DNA from: Monodelphis domestica
Lineage: Eukaryota; Chordata; Mammalia; Didelphimorphia; Didelphidae
DNA length: 64,000 nt
Reading direction: 5' to 3'
NCBI RefSeq assembly: GCF_027887165.1
Contig: NC_077227.1
Location: 75,696,305 to 75,760,304 of the forward strand
Shown: positions 41,901 to 47,202 of the stretch, piece after piece
Position numbering within the stretch: the stretch's first letter is position 1
Layout of the letters: each line of letters begins with the position of its first letter
The notes under the pieces: generated by a model
Databases searched by the model: none
Seen by the model: the letters and a program-made list of their open reading frames with translations, nothing else
What the model was told of the DNA's origin: nothing
Position numbers and translations under genes: made by a program

Positions 41901-44555
41901 AATAAAATTATGATGAACAATAAAAGAATATATTCTTTGCAAGAAAAATTTGATTGTGGTATTTCCTGATCTTTTTCTATGGGGGAAAAATGTAAGCAAT
42001 TCTGAAATTCAACTTCTGAGAAAATTAGTTTTAAATCTGTGTGATAAATTATATAAGATTTTACTTTTTTTTTTTTAAGGATTCCCTAAAAAAGGTCCAG
42101 GGCATAACAAATTAAATGGTCTAATAATCAATTTGCTCTTAAAACATTAACCTGAATGACAAAGCTTACATTGATTTAATAAAGGCTGACTCACCTTTCG
42201 TACTGTCTGTCTTGAGGTGAAGTAGAGCCCCAGTGTCGAAAGTCCACTACAACCATAAGTAGAAGAAGACAGGATATAACGAGAAGTCCCAGAAAAGCTA
42301 CCCGCTGGCGTGCAAATGGACTCACTGTAGGCACAGTAAAATACCAGGAGGCCGGGCAGAGATATGAAAAACTAATCCTAAAATAAAACAATCCATTAGT
42401 AAAGCTAAAAAAATTCTTATTCAGAGGCCAATGGAAAATGGTAAGTCACTACAGTATGATCAAAGTCCTTGATACATATCAACAAACTGCCCTCGTATAT
42501 GATCTGGATGTACTGTACTGACATTACAAAGTCCACATGGACCACCTGGTATATGTGGAGTATAATTTAAGGAATGGAATTTATGGAATCAAAACTGTGA
42601 GATTAAATAGAAAATCATTTATCTCCCCAAACAATCTCACAAAATGAAATTACAGAATTATAGCCATTAAAATTTTCTACTTTCCATAAAGTATCAAAAA
42701 GATTCTTTTTTTTTTAAACCCTTACCTTCTGTCTTACAATCAATACTATGTATCCAAGGCAGAAGAGTGGTAAGGGCTAGGCAATGGGGATTAAGTGATT
42801 TGCCCAGGGTCACACAGCTGGGAAGTGTCTGAGGTCATATTTGAACCTAGGACCTCCTGTATCTGGGCCTGGCTCTCAAACCACTGAGCCACCTAGCTGC
42901 CCCCAAAAAGATTCTTAACTCTAAGATTAACTTTCTGACCTAATTCAACAGAATAGTTTTGGGAATTCTAAAGACAATTTTTCCAGGCACAATTCAATAT
43001 GGTAATAAAAATTATGATGATGATAACTAACATTTACGTAGTATTTTAAGGTTTACAAAGCTCTAGTTAACACTGATTAACAAATATTGAAATATAACAT
43101 CTATCTACTTTACAGAGCAGAAAATTATAGTAAGAAAGAGTAGTGAAATTAAACTTTTCCTGCCCATAAGAATAGAAGAGACAGTGTACTATGGTGGACA
43201 GTTAGCCTGTAGAAGGGGGGAGGTATCAAGTTTCAAATGGACATATACTGGCTGTGAGACCCTGGGCAAATCACTTAGCCACCTGAGGACTCTAAACAAT
43301 CAATAGCAAGAGTAGGTGTCTACCTGCATTTGGTAAAGGGGGTTTCCTCACTAGTCACCATACTACATTAACTAAACCACAGGTGCAAAAAAAAAAAAAA
43401 GAATTTAAGTGATTTGGGATCTCCTGGCATCATTCTTATATAACTGAATAACAAATGACACAATTAATTTACAGAGCCCCAGTTTACTGCCTACTACCTA
43501 AACTTTCAGTGTTCCACAGGCACATAGATTTGTCCAATTAGTAGATTTCTTATATTCAACAATTCAAACATTCCCCCTATTTCATGCTAGACAGTGAAAA
43601 AATACAAAAATAAAGCATGGTTCCTTCTATCATGGAAGAATTTCATGTTTTAATAAGAAAATTAGACAGGTAACATAAAAGAAAGTCCTCAAGGATGTGC
43701 CAAACAAAAGTTCTGAGAAAGCACCAGAGGAAGAGATCATTTGGCTTGGGCTGGGAACCCATGAAAGAAGTTGTAACTGAGCAGTTCTTAGAAAGAGTAT
43801 GTATGATCTTAGTGGGATGGGGTGCATAATAAGGAATGGAAGATATAGTGGAGGGGGTTTAAAGAACTTAATTGGAAGATATAGGTTTGAAATAGGACAG
43901 TAAGCAAAGGCCAGGAGATGGACATGTACTGCCATGCAAACTTAACAGCTAATTGTTTGGAATTTGGAGAAGAGTCCAGAAAGGGCTCTGTACTAAGGCT
44001 AACAGCTGGGGCTGACACTAAAAGAGGACCTTGAATGCTAAGCTAAGGAATGTGGCCTTTATTCATTGGGAAGAAAGAGGGGGAGAACTCAATCAAGGAT
44101 GGCACTGGAGTGCTCCAGCACCCACACCAATACAAAATCATACACATATACCCTCAAACACTCTCATGTAGTCACAGAGATAAATACACTATCTCTTAAA
44201 CACTGATACCTATACATATTGTCTCACATTTACCATATCAAATACACATATATACTGTAGAACACACTGTCTCTCACAATCCCACACTAGATCCACATAG
44301 CCTCACACATGTCATCTCAAATACACTCACACTGATACCTATACTTTAAAATACATTATCACATAACGTAGTCACACACGGATATACTCCCACAGACAGT
44401 CACACACTAAGACACACTTTATCTGTCCACACGATATACACACTCACTGGCTCAGAGAGACACAAGCACACCCAGTCATCTAAAAACACAGATACACTAA
44501 CACACAATCCCACAAACACGCGCGTACACACACTCGCGAGCGCCAACCTGGCCAT
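2761..44555 (-). CDS. ENTPD7: ENTPD7, ectonucleoside triphosphate diphosphohydrolase 7 (12 coding exons)
   Basis: Intracellular-membrane apyrase (LALP1) that hydrolyses nucleoside triphosphates (family knowledge: UTP, GTP and CTP preferred) in the lumen of vesicles. Coding exons on the minus strand: 44548-44555, 42195-42377, 33212-33417, 32029-32179, 24577-24680, 23345-23401, 22954-23087, 21921-22087, 20826-21150, 3858-3943, 3374-3535, 2761-2992. All introns are GT-AG with consistent phase. The sum is 1815 nt, 604 residues plus stop, the length I recall for human ENTPD7. Seen: N-terminal membrane segment about residues 31-47; ACR1 VDCGSSGSR near 88-96; ACR2 TAGMR 174-178; ACR3 EGVYAW with Glu217; ACR4 DMGGAS 258-263; ACR5 YGFSEFFYC 416-424; C-terminal membrane segment about 552-571. 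The N-terminus and the long SLC25A28-side context distinguish it from ENTPD4. No break in the frame was seen; it looks functional. Confidence 0.96.
3374..3535 (-). CDS. ENTPD7: ENTPD7 coding exon 11
   Basis: Residues 475-527, [17 protein letters not shown] through YKTRFLPL. End of the luminal domain. Acceptor ctttgcag, donor GTAAAG. Confidence 0.94.
3858..3943 (-). CDS. ENTPD7: ENTPD7 coding exon 10
   Basis: Residues 446-473, [18 protein letters not shown] to HRL, with Lys474 split as AA|A. The acceptor is ccaactcag and the donor GTAAGG. It is separated from exon 9 by a 16.9-kb, repeat-filled intron. Confidence 0.92.
4374..4565 (-). mobile_element. MIR-family SINE
   Basis: Antisense MIR core: 'taacttgcccagggtcacat', with the 'attattatccccttttaca' block. 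Confidence 0.65.
5181..5271. repeat. ATCTAAATCT-type minisatellite
   Basis: About nine imperfect copies of a 9-11-bp unit 'atctaaatct', abutting the L1 tail at 5273. Confidence 0.6.
5273..5415 (+). mobile_element. L1 3' tail fragment
   Basis: 'tgtaaatcccagtagaattgc', 'gtcagctccaggagatggg' and 'atgtaacatggaaaaatattc' match a marsupial L1 3' UTR and end in an A-rich tail. Confidence 0.6.
5595..5745 (+). mobile_element. MIR-family SINE, degraded
   Basis: 'tttctttatctgtaagatga' and 'attctatgatacc' match the MIR-like order. Confidence 0.4.
5922..6145 (-). mobile_element. Marsupial tRNA-derived SINE with RTE-type tail
   Basis: Antisense copy: starts with the tail 'tcagtcatttcagttgtgc', then 'gagtttcttggcaaacacac', and ends with 'accacctagccgccc'. 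Confidence 0.75.
6290..6745 (+). mobile_element. L2 LINE fragment, left part of a split copy
   Basis: Matches the degraded 3' half of L2 (ctctgcagatgactccaaccc, 'tgtacaaaacacaactcatt', 'agagtcatccttaattc'). The continuation appears after the L1 at about 15800, so the L1 seems to have landed inside this L2. Confidence 0.6.
10025..12323 (+). pseudogene. pol remnant of the ERV (RT end, RNase H, integrase)
   Basis: In order: the RT thumb/connection ([17 protein letters not shown], like gammaretroviral pol), RNase H ([14 protein letters not shown]), the integrase zinc finger (H..H..C..C) and the integrase core with its C-terminal part. Similarity is to gamma-like pol. It is a fossil and not an intact gene. 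Confidence 0.88.
13224..13834 (+). repeat. Right LTR of the ERV (611 bp)
   Basis: TG...CA ends, preceded by the polypurine tract. It has a GC-rich U3, and an AATAAA lies close to the end at 13822. It repeats the start of the element at 9727. Confidence 0.88.
15796..16265 (+). mobile_element. L2 LINE fragment, right part of the split copy
   Basis: Typical L2 3' end: 'cttttcataatctggctctgcc', 'tccttaaaggcagggtctg', then 'agcttaataaatgcatgttgg'. It continues the L2 begun at 6290. Confidence 0.75.
16446..16603 (-). mobile_element. Marsupial tRNA-derived SINE (SINE1/WSINE1 type)
   Basis: Antisense: 'tgtcttagaattgatacttaa' through 'ccactgagccatctaggtatc'. Confidence 0.65.
16604..18440 (+). mobile_element. 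L1 5' region with ORF1 remnant
   Basis: L1 leader-like sequence, followed by a degraded ORF1 with a coiled-coil stretch (17769-17966: [20 protein letters not shown]) and an RRM-like start ([16 protein letters not shown] near 18165). Several stops and frameshifts. ORF2 does not follow. Confidence 0.7.
18600..19660. repeat. Unassigned repeat-like block with a 38-bp direct repeat
   Basis: Non-coding sequence whose two ends carry near-identical 38-bp stretches (18887-18924 and 19608-19645, about 34 of 38 matching). Between them lies about 680 bp with no family I can name. It may be an insertion with long flanking repeats or a local duplication. Confidence 0.4.
19681..19812 (+). mobile_element. 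Partial marsupial SINE (SINE1/WSINE1 type)
   Basis: 'aaatctggcctcagacacttc' and 'agctgtgtgaccctggtcaag'. The 5' end is missing. Confidence 0.6.
19925..20075 (-). mobile_element. MIR-family SINE, degraded
   Basis: Antisense: 'aaggaaactgatgctcagga' and 'gatttgaacccaagaatgct'. Confidence 0.45.
20090..20660. other. Intron 9 of ENTPD7, unassigned
   Basis: A poly(C) run near 20130. The stretch 20250-20450 ('gccatatcctcaaaattttgg') resembles antisense L1 sequence; 20530-20640 resembles an old repeat with 'gcaagcactgtgctaagt'. Confidence 0.3.
20826..21150 (-). CDS. ENTPD7: ENTPD7 coding exon 9 (ACR5)
   Basis: Residues 338-445, the longest coding exon. It holds NTS and ACR5 ([10 protein letters not shown]), then the region [16 protein letters not shown]. 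Acceptor ttgtggcag, donor GTAAAT. Confidence 0.95.
21290..21520 (-). mobile_element. MIR-family SINE
   Basis: Antisense: 'tctcatttaatcctcacaac', 'ccactttacaagtaaagaaac' (core) and 'aaggtcacctagctaataag'. It lies next to ENTPD7 exon 9. Confidence 0.6.
21921..22087 (-). CDS. ENTPD7: ENTPD7 coding exon 8
   Basis: Residues 282-336, [18 protein letters not shown] through NETFTKN. Luminal core of the apyrase fold, with a likely N-glycosylation site NET. Acceptor aattatag, donor GTAATG. Confidence 0.94.
22670..22880 (-). mobile_element. MIR-family SINE
   Basis: Antisense: 'catcattttatagacaagaa' and 'gtccagagtcacatagcttg'. It lies just downstream of exon 7. Confidence 0.6.
22954..23087 (-). CDS. 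ENTPD7: ENTPD7 coding exon 7 (ACR4)
   Basis: Residues 238-281. It starts with a variable stretch ([14 protein letters not shown]) and then has [17 protein letters not shown], which contains ACR4. Acceptor tttctttcag, donor GTACAT. Confidence 0.94.
23345..23401 (-). CDS. ENTPD7: ENTPD7 coding exon 6 (rest of ACR3)
   Basis: A 57-nt exon for residues 219-236, [18 protein letters not shown]. Acceptor ctccttcag, donor GTAAGT. Confidence 0.94.
23640..24000 (+). repeat. Possible LTR-like segment
   Basis: A TATA-like 'cacgtatataaatgg' (near 23755) is followed about 190 bp later by AATAAA (near 23946), a spacing common in solo LTRs. No terminal structure was confirmed. Confidence 0.25.
24577..24680 (-). 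CDS. ENTPD7: ENTPD7 coding exon 5
   Basis: Residues 184-217, from [10 protein letters not shown] to SGKQE. The final Glu217 is the conserved ACR3 glutamate expected to activate the attacking water. Acceptor tttctacag, donor GTACTA. Confidence 0.94.
25746..25998 (+). mobile_element. Marsupial tRNA-derived SINE with Bov-B-like (TGAAC)n tail
   Basis: Starts 'tctaggtggcacactgg', has 'aaaggaaatggcaaaccatt', and ends 'gttggacacaaataaaaac' with a short (TGAAC)n run, as in RTE-mobilised SINEs. Confidence 0.8.
26225..27280 (-). repeat. Probable solo LTR, relative of the family at 47-50 kb
   Basis: The minus strand contains the same landmarks as the 49934 LTR in the same order: a 'gggtggtcctt' block, 'catctacagtgattggtagatg', 'aggggaggtaacagagga' and a TATA-like stretch. 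The ends and target duplication could not be fixed; a CATTC-like match at both sides is only suggestive. Confidence 0.5.
27290..28735. other. Intron 4 of ENTPD7, unassigned
   Basis: No exon or known repeat seen. Stretches around 27900-28700 are pyrimidine-rich and have no convincing ORF. Confidence 0.4.
28740..28965 (+). mobile_element. L2-like fragment left of the MITE
   Basis: 'agtctctcccctgctcaaatc' is the L2 start of a motif whose continuation ('ctgctaaattatctttctaat') is found after the MITE. Confidence 0.4.
28966..29162 (+). mobile_element. hAT-type MITE
   Basis: Terminal inverted repeats CAGTGATGCCAAACTC and CAGAGGTGTCAAATTG (11 of 16 matching), flanked by 8-bp sites TTTTATAC and CTTTACAG that resemble a decayed hAT target duplication. 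197 bp, no ORF. It splits an L2. Confidence 0.6.
29163..29340 (+). mobile_element. L2-like fragment right of the MITE
   Basis: 'ctttgctgccactgaaggtac' and 'ttccttaccttaccaagctt' follow the L2 order. Confidence 0.4.
29375..29635 (-). mobile_element. MIR-family SINE
   Basis: Antisense: 'ccccattttacagatgagga' and 'cacccagctaataagtgtct'. Confidence 0.65.
29640..30020 (+). mobile_element. L2/L3-type LINE 3' end
   Basis: 'tccttcaaggccctgcataaa', 'cctccaaaacagtcttacc' and 'gtagcacagttccttacagt' end with 'agtaggggcttaa'. Confidence 0.5.
30119..30316 (+). mobile_element. Marsupial tRNA-derived SINE (SINE1/WSINE1 type)
   Basis: Nearly complete: 'ggtagctgggtggctcagtg' to 'ggtattgattctaagacaag'. Confidence 0.75.
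30480..31790 (+). mobile_element. L2 LINE, long 3' fragment
   Basis: About 1.3 kb in correct order, from 'ctgaatatgtacaaaacagaa' through 'caaagcccttcataatctag' to 'ctccttgagggcagggatg' and 'cagtgcttggcacatagtag'. Reading frames are broken. Confidence 0.75.
32029..32179 (-). CDS. ENTPD7: ENTPD7 coding exon 4 (ACR2)
   Basis: Residues 134-182. It carries ACR2 in [13 protein letters not shown]. Acceptor tttgtatag, donor GTGAGA. Confidence 0.95.
32320..33045 (+). mobile_element. L2 LINE 3' fragment
   Basis: 'gaacagcctcctaactagtc', 'gcaaattcttcatcctggaa' and 'aagttccttgaaggtaggga' match L2. It lies between ENTPD7 exons 3 and 4. Confidence 0.7.
33212..33417 (-). CDS. ENTPD7: ENTPD7 coding exon 3 (ACR1)
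   Basis: Residues 65-132 with split codons at both ends. It begins [10 protein letters not shown] and carries ACR1 ([16 protein letters not shown]), the phosphate-binding loop of apyrases. Acceptor tttttcag, donor GTACTA. Confidence 0.95.
33960..34140. repeat. AT-rich low-complexity tract
   Basis: TTTAT/ATTTAT-rich stretch in ENTPD7 intron 2. A similar AT-rich block lies at 52800-52945. Confidence 0.7.
34190..34655 (-). mobile_element. L1 3' UTR fragment
   Basis: Antisense of the L1 3' UTR: 'caagcaattccactgggttg', 'ttttccatgtttacatgatt' and 'gcaaagtccattacattgaa'. A 60-bp stretch with the 'ataagtcctt' motif occurs twice. Confidence 0.6.
34672..34862 (+). mobile_element. Marsupial tRNA-derived SINE (SINE1/WSINE1 type)
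   Basis: Complete copy: 'aggcagctggatggctcag' to 'gacaaaaggtaagggtt', then A-rich. Confidence 0.8.
35219..35345 (+). mobile_element. Partial marsupial SINE
   Basis: 'ggagcagctaggtagcgccat' and 'gtcacttaaccccatttgcc', with an internal gap compared with full copies. Confidence 0.6.
36580..36840 (+). mobile_element. Old L1 3' fragment
   Basis: Degraded L1 end: 'gaggcataaaaaaagtgatgag', 'gtggaaagactggtatctg' and 'attgccacaatcatcatatg'. Confidence 0.45.
36905..37430 (+). mobile_element. L2 LINE 3' fragment
   Basis: 'tataaagaccatcacaaactgg' and 'cctcagaactcttctggtaat' followed by 'gtgcttaataaaatacatg'. Confidence 0.55.
37540..37715 (+). mobile_element. L2 LINE 3' end
   Basis: 'gttataagctctgtgaggaa', 'cagtacctgacacatggtaa' and 'cttaataaatgtttactgac' form the usual L2 terminus. 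Confidence 0.65.
37720..38760. other. ENTPD7 intron 2, unassigned
   Basis: AT-rich and without exon or clear repeat. The same holds for 35350-36570 and most of 38940-40350. Confidence 0.4.
38764..38930 (-). mobile_element. MIR-family SINE, degraded
   Basis: Antisense: 'atatgagaaaattaaagttcc' and 'aaagttgcccaacct'. Confidence 0.4.
39619..39636. repeat. (TG)n microsatellite
   Basis: Nine TG units in ENTPD7 intron 2. Confidence 0.9.
40360..40680 (+). mobile_element. MIR-family SINE
   Basis: 'agttcaaatcctacttctga', 'ataatacctgaaatcccttc' and 'gagttgttgtaaggctcaaa' follow the MIR order; a short antisense MIR-like piece follows from 40595. Confidence 0.6.
40705..41050 (+). mobile_element. Old L1 3' end
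   Basis: 'gatagaatactattgcacca', 'gaaatgatgagcaggttaat' and 'acgagtagaaccaagacaat' follow the L1 3' order. It contains a (TG)n run at 40919-40944 and a GGGA run near 40970. Confidence 0.55.
41100..41410 (+). mobile_element. L2 LINE 3' end
   Basis: 'gtaagtacctcaagggcaag' and 'cagcaagtgtttaataaaat' match the L2 terminus. Confidence 0.55.
41660..41860 (-). mobile_element. MIR-family SINE
   Basis: Antisense: 'catttaattctagtaacgat', 'gtgtcatacacctagaaag' and 'caaactcaggtctttctggc'. Confidence 0.5.
42195..42377 (-). CDS. ENTPD7: ENTPD7 coding exon 2
   Basis: Residues 4-63 plus parts of Arg3 and Arg64. Acceptor ttttattttag, donor GTGAGT. It encodes the short N-terminal tail and the first membrane segment ([14 protein letters not shown]). 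Confidence 0.95.
42708..42904 (-). mobile_element. Marsupial SINE with perfect 12-bp target duplication
   Basis: Antisense full copy in ENTPD7 intron 1, flanked by AAAAAGATTCTT at 42696-42707 and 42905-42916. No difference between the duplicates, so it is relatively young. Confidence 0.85.
43015..43310. mobile_element. Two MIR-type fragments
   Basis: An antisense piece at 43015-43150 ('gtattttaaggtttacaaag') and a sense piece at 43180-43310 ('gtgagaccctgggcaaatca'). Confidence 0.4.
43560..44060. repeat. Old interspersed repeat, family not named
   Basis: The order 'gacagtgaaaaaatac', 'ttccttctatcatggaagaa' and 'gctaaggaatgtggcctttat' also appears in part at 54797-55120 and 52620-52790. This points to one old dispersed family. 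Confidence 0.4.
44130..44535. repeat. Degenerate CACA/ACTCACACA-rich tract
   Basis: About 400 bp of imperfect 'cacactcacaca'-like repeats. It ends 12 bases short of the ENTPD7 exon 1 donor, so it forms the start of intron 1. Confidence 0.7.
44548..44555 (-). CDS. ENTPD7: ENTPD7 coding exon 1 (8 coding bases)
   Basis: On the minus strand the sequence reads ATGGCCAG followed by a GTTGGC donor, giving Met, Ala and two bases of Arg3. Exon 2 supplies the last G of Arg3, and the joint gives MARISFSYL, the known ENTPD7 N-terminus. The exon sits at the edge of the CpG island, and its 5' UTR runs to higher coordinates. Confidence 0.88.
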
Positions 44556-45195
44556 CGGCTCCCTCAGGGCAGGGCGGGGGGCTCAGCCCCTGTCACCTCC
44601 TTTTCCTTTTTCCCTGACAAGGAGGTTTCCCCGTCCCGGGCATCTCCGTCTGCGCCAGCCTGGAAAGATGACGGTTTGTGAAAAGGCCCGGTCGTAGAGC
44701 CCCGCCGGCCCAGCCCGGTCCGGCTCCGGCACCCCCTGCTCCAGCTCCTCTGGGGAACTGCTTTGCCGCCTCCCGGTCAGAGGGACCGACCCGTAGGCGA
44801 CCCTTCCTTGCTGCCTGCCTCTCCCGCCGACTATGAAGGATCGCTCTCCCGCAGGCCGCTATATGACCCGAAGGTCCGCAGAGCGCGGTCCGAGATAGCT
44901 CCCGGCCCGGCCAAACCGCTTTTCTCAGACTCTTGGCCGGAAGGAGGGCCAGACCGGCCGCGGCGCCACGTCCCCAAGGAAACGATCAGGAGCCAATGAG
45001 ACGAGACTTCTCCCCCTCAGGGGCTGGCCCTCGCTGAGCAGAACGAGGAATAAATAGCACGTAGCCAATCCACAAGAGAAATTGGCCTCTTCAGCCCGCC
45101 CCTGGGCCGCAGCTGCAGCCAATCATGAATAGTTTGATGAAGGCTGAGAGGGTGGGAGGTACCAAGGGCAGGTCTTCGTGATTAAAACACAGGCC

Positions 45196-45231
45196 GCTGC
45201 TGCTGCTGCTGCTGCTGCCGCCGCCGCCGCC
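45196..45231. repeat. (GCT)7(GCC)5 trinucleotide repeat
   Basis: Perfect run of seven GCT then five GCC on the plus strand, i.e. (GGC)5(AGC)7 in the sense of ENTPD7. It lies in the island, probably just upstream of or within the 5' end of ENTPD7. Confidence 0.95.
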
Positions 45232-45564
45232 CCCTCCTCCTCTTCCTCTTCTCTTCCCTTCCTCTCTTCCGTTATCACCCAGCAGCTGGGAACCCTGCCT
45301 TCTAAGCGTGGACGGTTGTCCTTGGAGCTTCTCTCTCCCTCCCCTCTCCTCTCCAGACCCTTATCCTCCTCATTTCTGACTGTCACCGATCCTGGCTCCC
45401 CTAGTAAGCCCCCAGCAGAGCTCTGCCCCCCCCCCCATGGTCCCCTCAGCTCCTTTCTCCAGAGTCGCGGTGCGCATGGTGGAGATTTTCCTTATGGGCC
45501 CCTGGGCAGCTTCCAGGCGGCTCCCCGAGAAGCTAGCTGAACTGAGAGCACAAGCAAATGAGGA

Positions 45565-46400
45565 TCGCCTTGACAATATTGTGGAGCCATCCACCTCCCA
45601 GTAACTTGGAGGTCTGGAGTGAAGATGCTGTTTTAAAAGACTGTTTAATGTGCAGAACTTCATTCCTGTTCATCGGCAAGTTAGGAAGTTGATGCTTCTA
45701 GAGAAGATGATTCTCTATCAATGCAAAGTTGATAGAGAATAAATACTCTCTTAATCCTGTGGCAATAATTGCTTAATAAATGCCTCATTTATCTGTCTAA
45801 TCCCCAAACCTTCCCATTGTAACTTCCTTCGCCACATATATATATATATATGTATATATATATATGTACATATATATTAGATTATATAGAGTGGCTATAT
45901 CCTTCAGACATTTATTGAAAGGTTAGAAGCTAGTGTTTTGATTTCTCCAATCAGCAGAGCCAAAAAATTGGTTGAATCTACGTTTTCTTTTCATCTACTG
46001 TGCTAGAGTAGAAAATGCTATTAACCAGATTTAGTTTTCATCTTATATTGTATAAAGCATGTTGTAACACATTATAGAAATGCTAAATTCAAAACCTTTT
46101 ACTGACGACACACCTGCAGCTGTAGCTGCAATTTGCTTAGAATGTTCCTGTCTCTCCCTATCCCTAGGCAAAGGCATCTTCATTTTAGTAGTAAGTAGTG
46201 TGCATTTGTCACCCTCGTCTTTAGTAGGCGGAAGTGAGAATACAAAACTAAAAAATCATAAAGTGTGTTGGGAGGACTATTTGGGAGGACTATTAGGGAG
46301 GACAGGGAACTTTTGAAGGGCCATCTATGTTAACTCATCTGTTCTTGTTGCTTTGAATGTGCTTCAGAACAGAGGCTAGAAGAGGAGATATATAGATACA
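45565..46400. other. Intergenic, next to the ENTPD7 island
   Basis: Plus-strand AATAAA motifs at about 45738 and 45775. The (TA)n tract lies here. No gene can be supported. Confidence 0.4.
45836..45885. repeat. (TA)n microsatellite
   Basis: Alternating TA with two TG/TAC interruptions. Confidence 0.9.
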
Positions 46401-46407
46401 TACATAC

Positions 46408-46408
<1 letters not shown>

Positions 46409-46483
<75 letters not shown>

Positions 46484-46484
46484 G
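46409..46484. repeat. (GATA)n microsatellite
   Basis: About 19 uninterrupted tetranucleotide units. Confidence 0.95.
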
Positions 46485-46699
46485 ATTTATGGCTCAAACC
46501 TGCTACCTTCCTCAGCCTCTATAGTCTATGCAGAAAACAGACAGTTGAAAGAATTCACAGGGTTTCTTGAAATATGTATTCCTTTCAGTCATCAATGTAG
46601 TAGAGAAAACTATCTCCATCTCTAGCAGAGAGCTCTTGCATACTCTGCCCATTTTAGAACAACTCATCATTAATCATTTGAATTGTCCCCCAAACAATA

Positions 46700-47045
46700 A
46701 TTTAGTTTCACTTCTAAGATTTTGCTAATCAAATTTCTTTAGCCTTGTCTTTTTCCTTATCTACATACCTTCCCTCTGTTAATTTTCTACTCATCTTATA
46801 TATATAGCTTGTTTTGTATATAAGTTTACATGTTGTCTTCACCAGGAGACTGTAAGGTCCTTGAAGGTAGAGGTCCTGTCTTTTTCATGTCTTTCTGTAT
46901 CTTCAGGGTTTAGGATTCTCTATTCTAATTCATATTACTGTCTTCTTTCTTCCACCTCCTATAATACCTGCTCATATGCTATCTTATTTATTTCATGTGT
47001 GTTATCTCCCCAAAGAGACTGTAAGTTTCTTGAAGTAATAGGAAA
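46700..47045 (+). mobile_element. L2-type fragments
   Basis: Two copies of the 'gactgtaaggtccttgaagg' type motif (near 46850 and 47020), as in L2 3' ends. Confidence 0.4.
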
Positions 47046-47202
47046 CTCTCAAAGATAAAATTCTGAGGACACAAAAATGAATCATATCTATGAGAGGGGA
47101 AAAAGACATTTTTCTCAACTATCTCATATGTATACAAAGAGAATTCATCAACTTATATTTTTAAAAATTATGCTCAGAAGATATGAACAAGAACAAATAT
47201 TG

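Larger units (their letters stand above)
44530..45560 (-). promoter_or_regulatory. ENTPD7: ENTPD7 CpG-island promoter
   Basis: GC- and CpG-rich block in an otherwise AT-rich, CpG-poor window, starting at coding exon 1. Four CCAAT-type boxes (forward at 44993, 45065 and 45119; inverted at 45081) sit within 131 bp and suggest NF-Y control with no TATA box. Transcription start is probably near 44.9-45.0 kb (inference from the boxes), giving a 5' UTR of roughly 350-450 nt. The island continues past the boxes toward the plus side, so it may fire in both directions. Confidence 0.75.

Noticed and set aside
45178-45540. 120-codon plus-strand ORF with poly-Ala and poly-Ser, and its antisense counterpart
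   Set aside because: Product of the GCT/GCC repeat and a TC-rich tract; no domain or conservation signal is visible.
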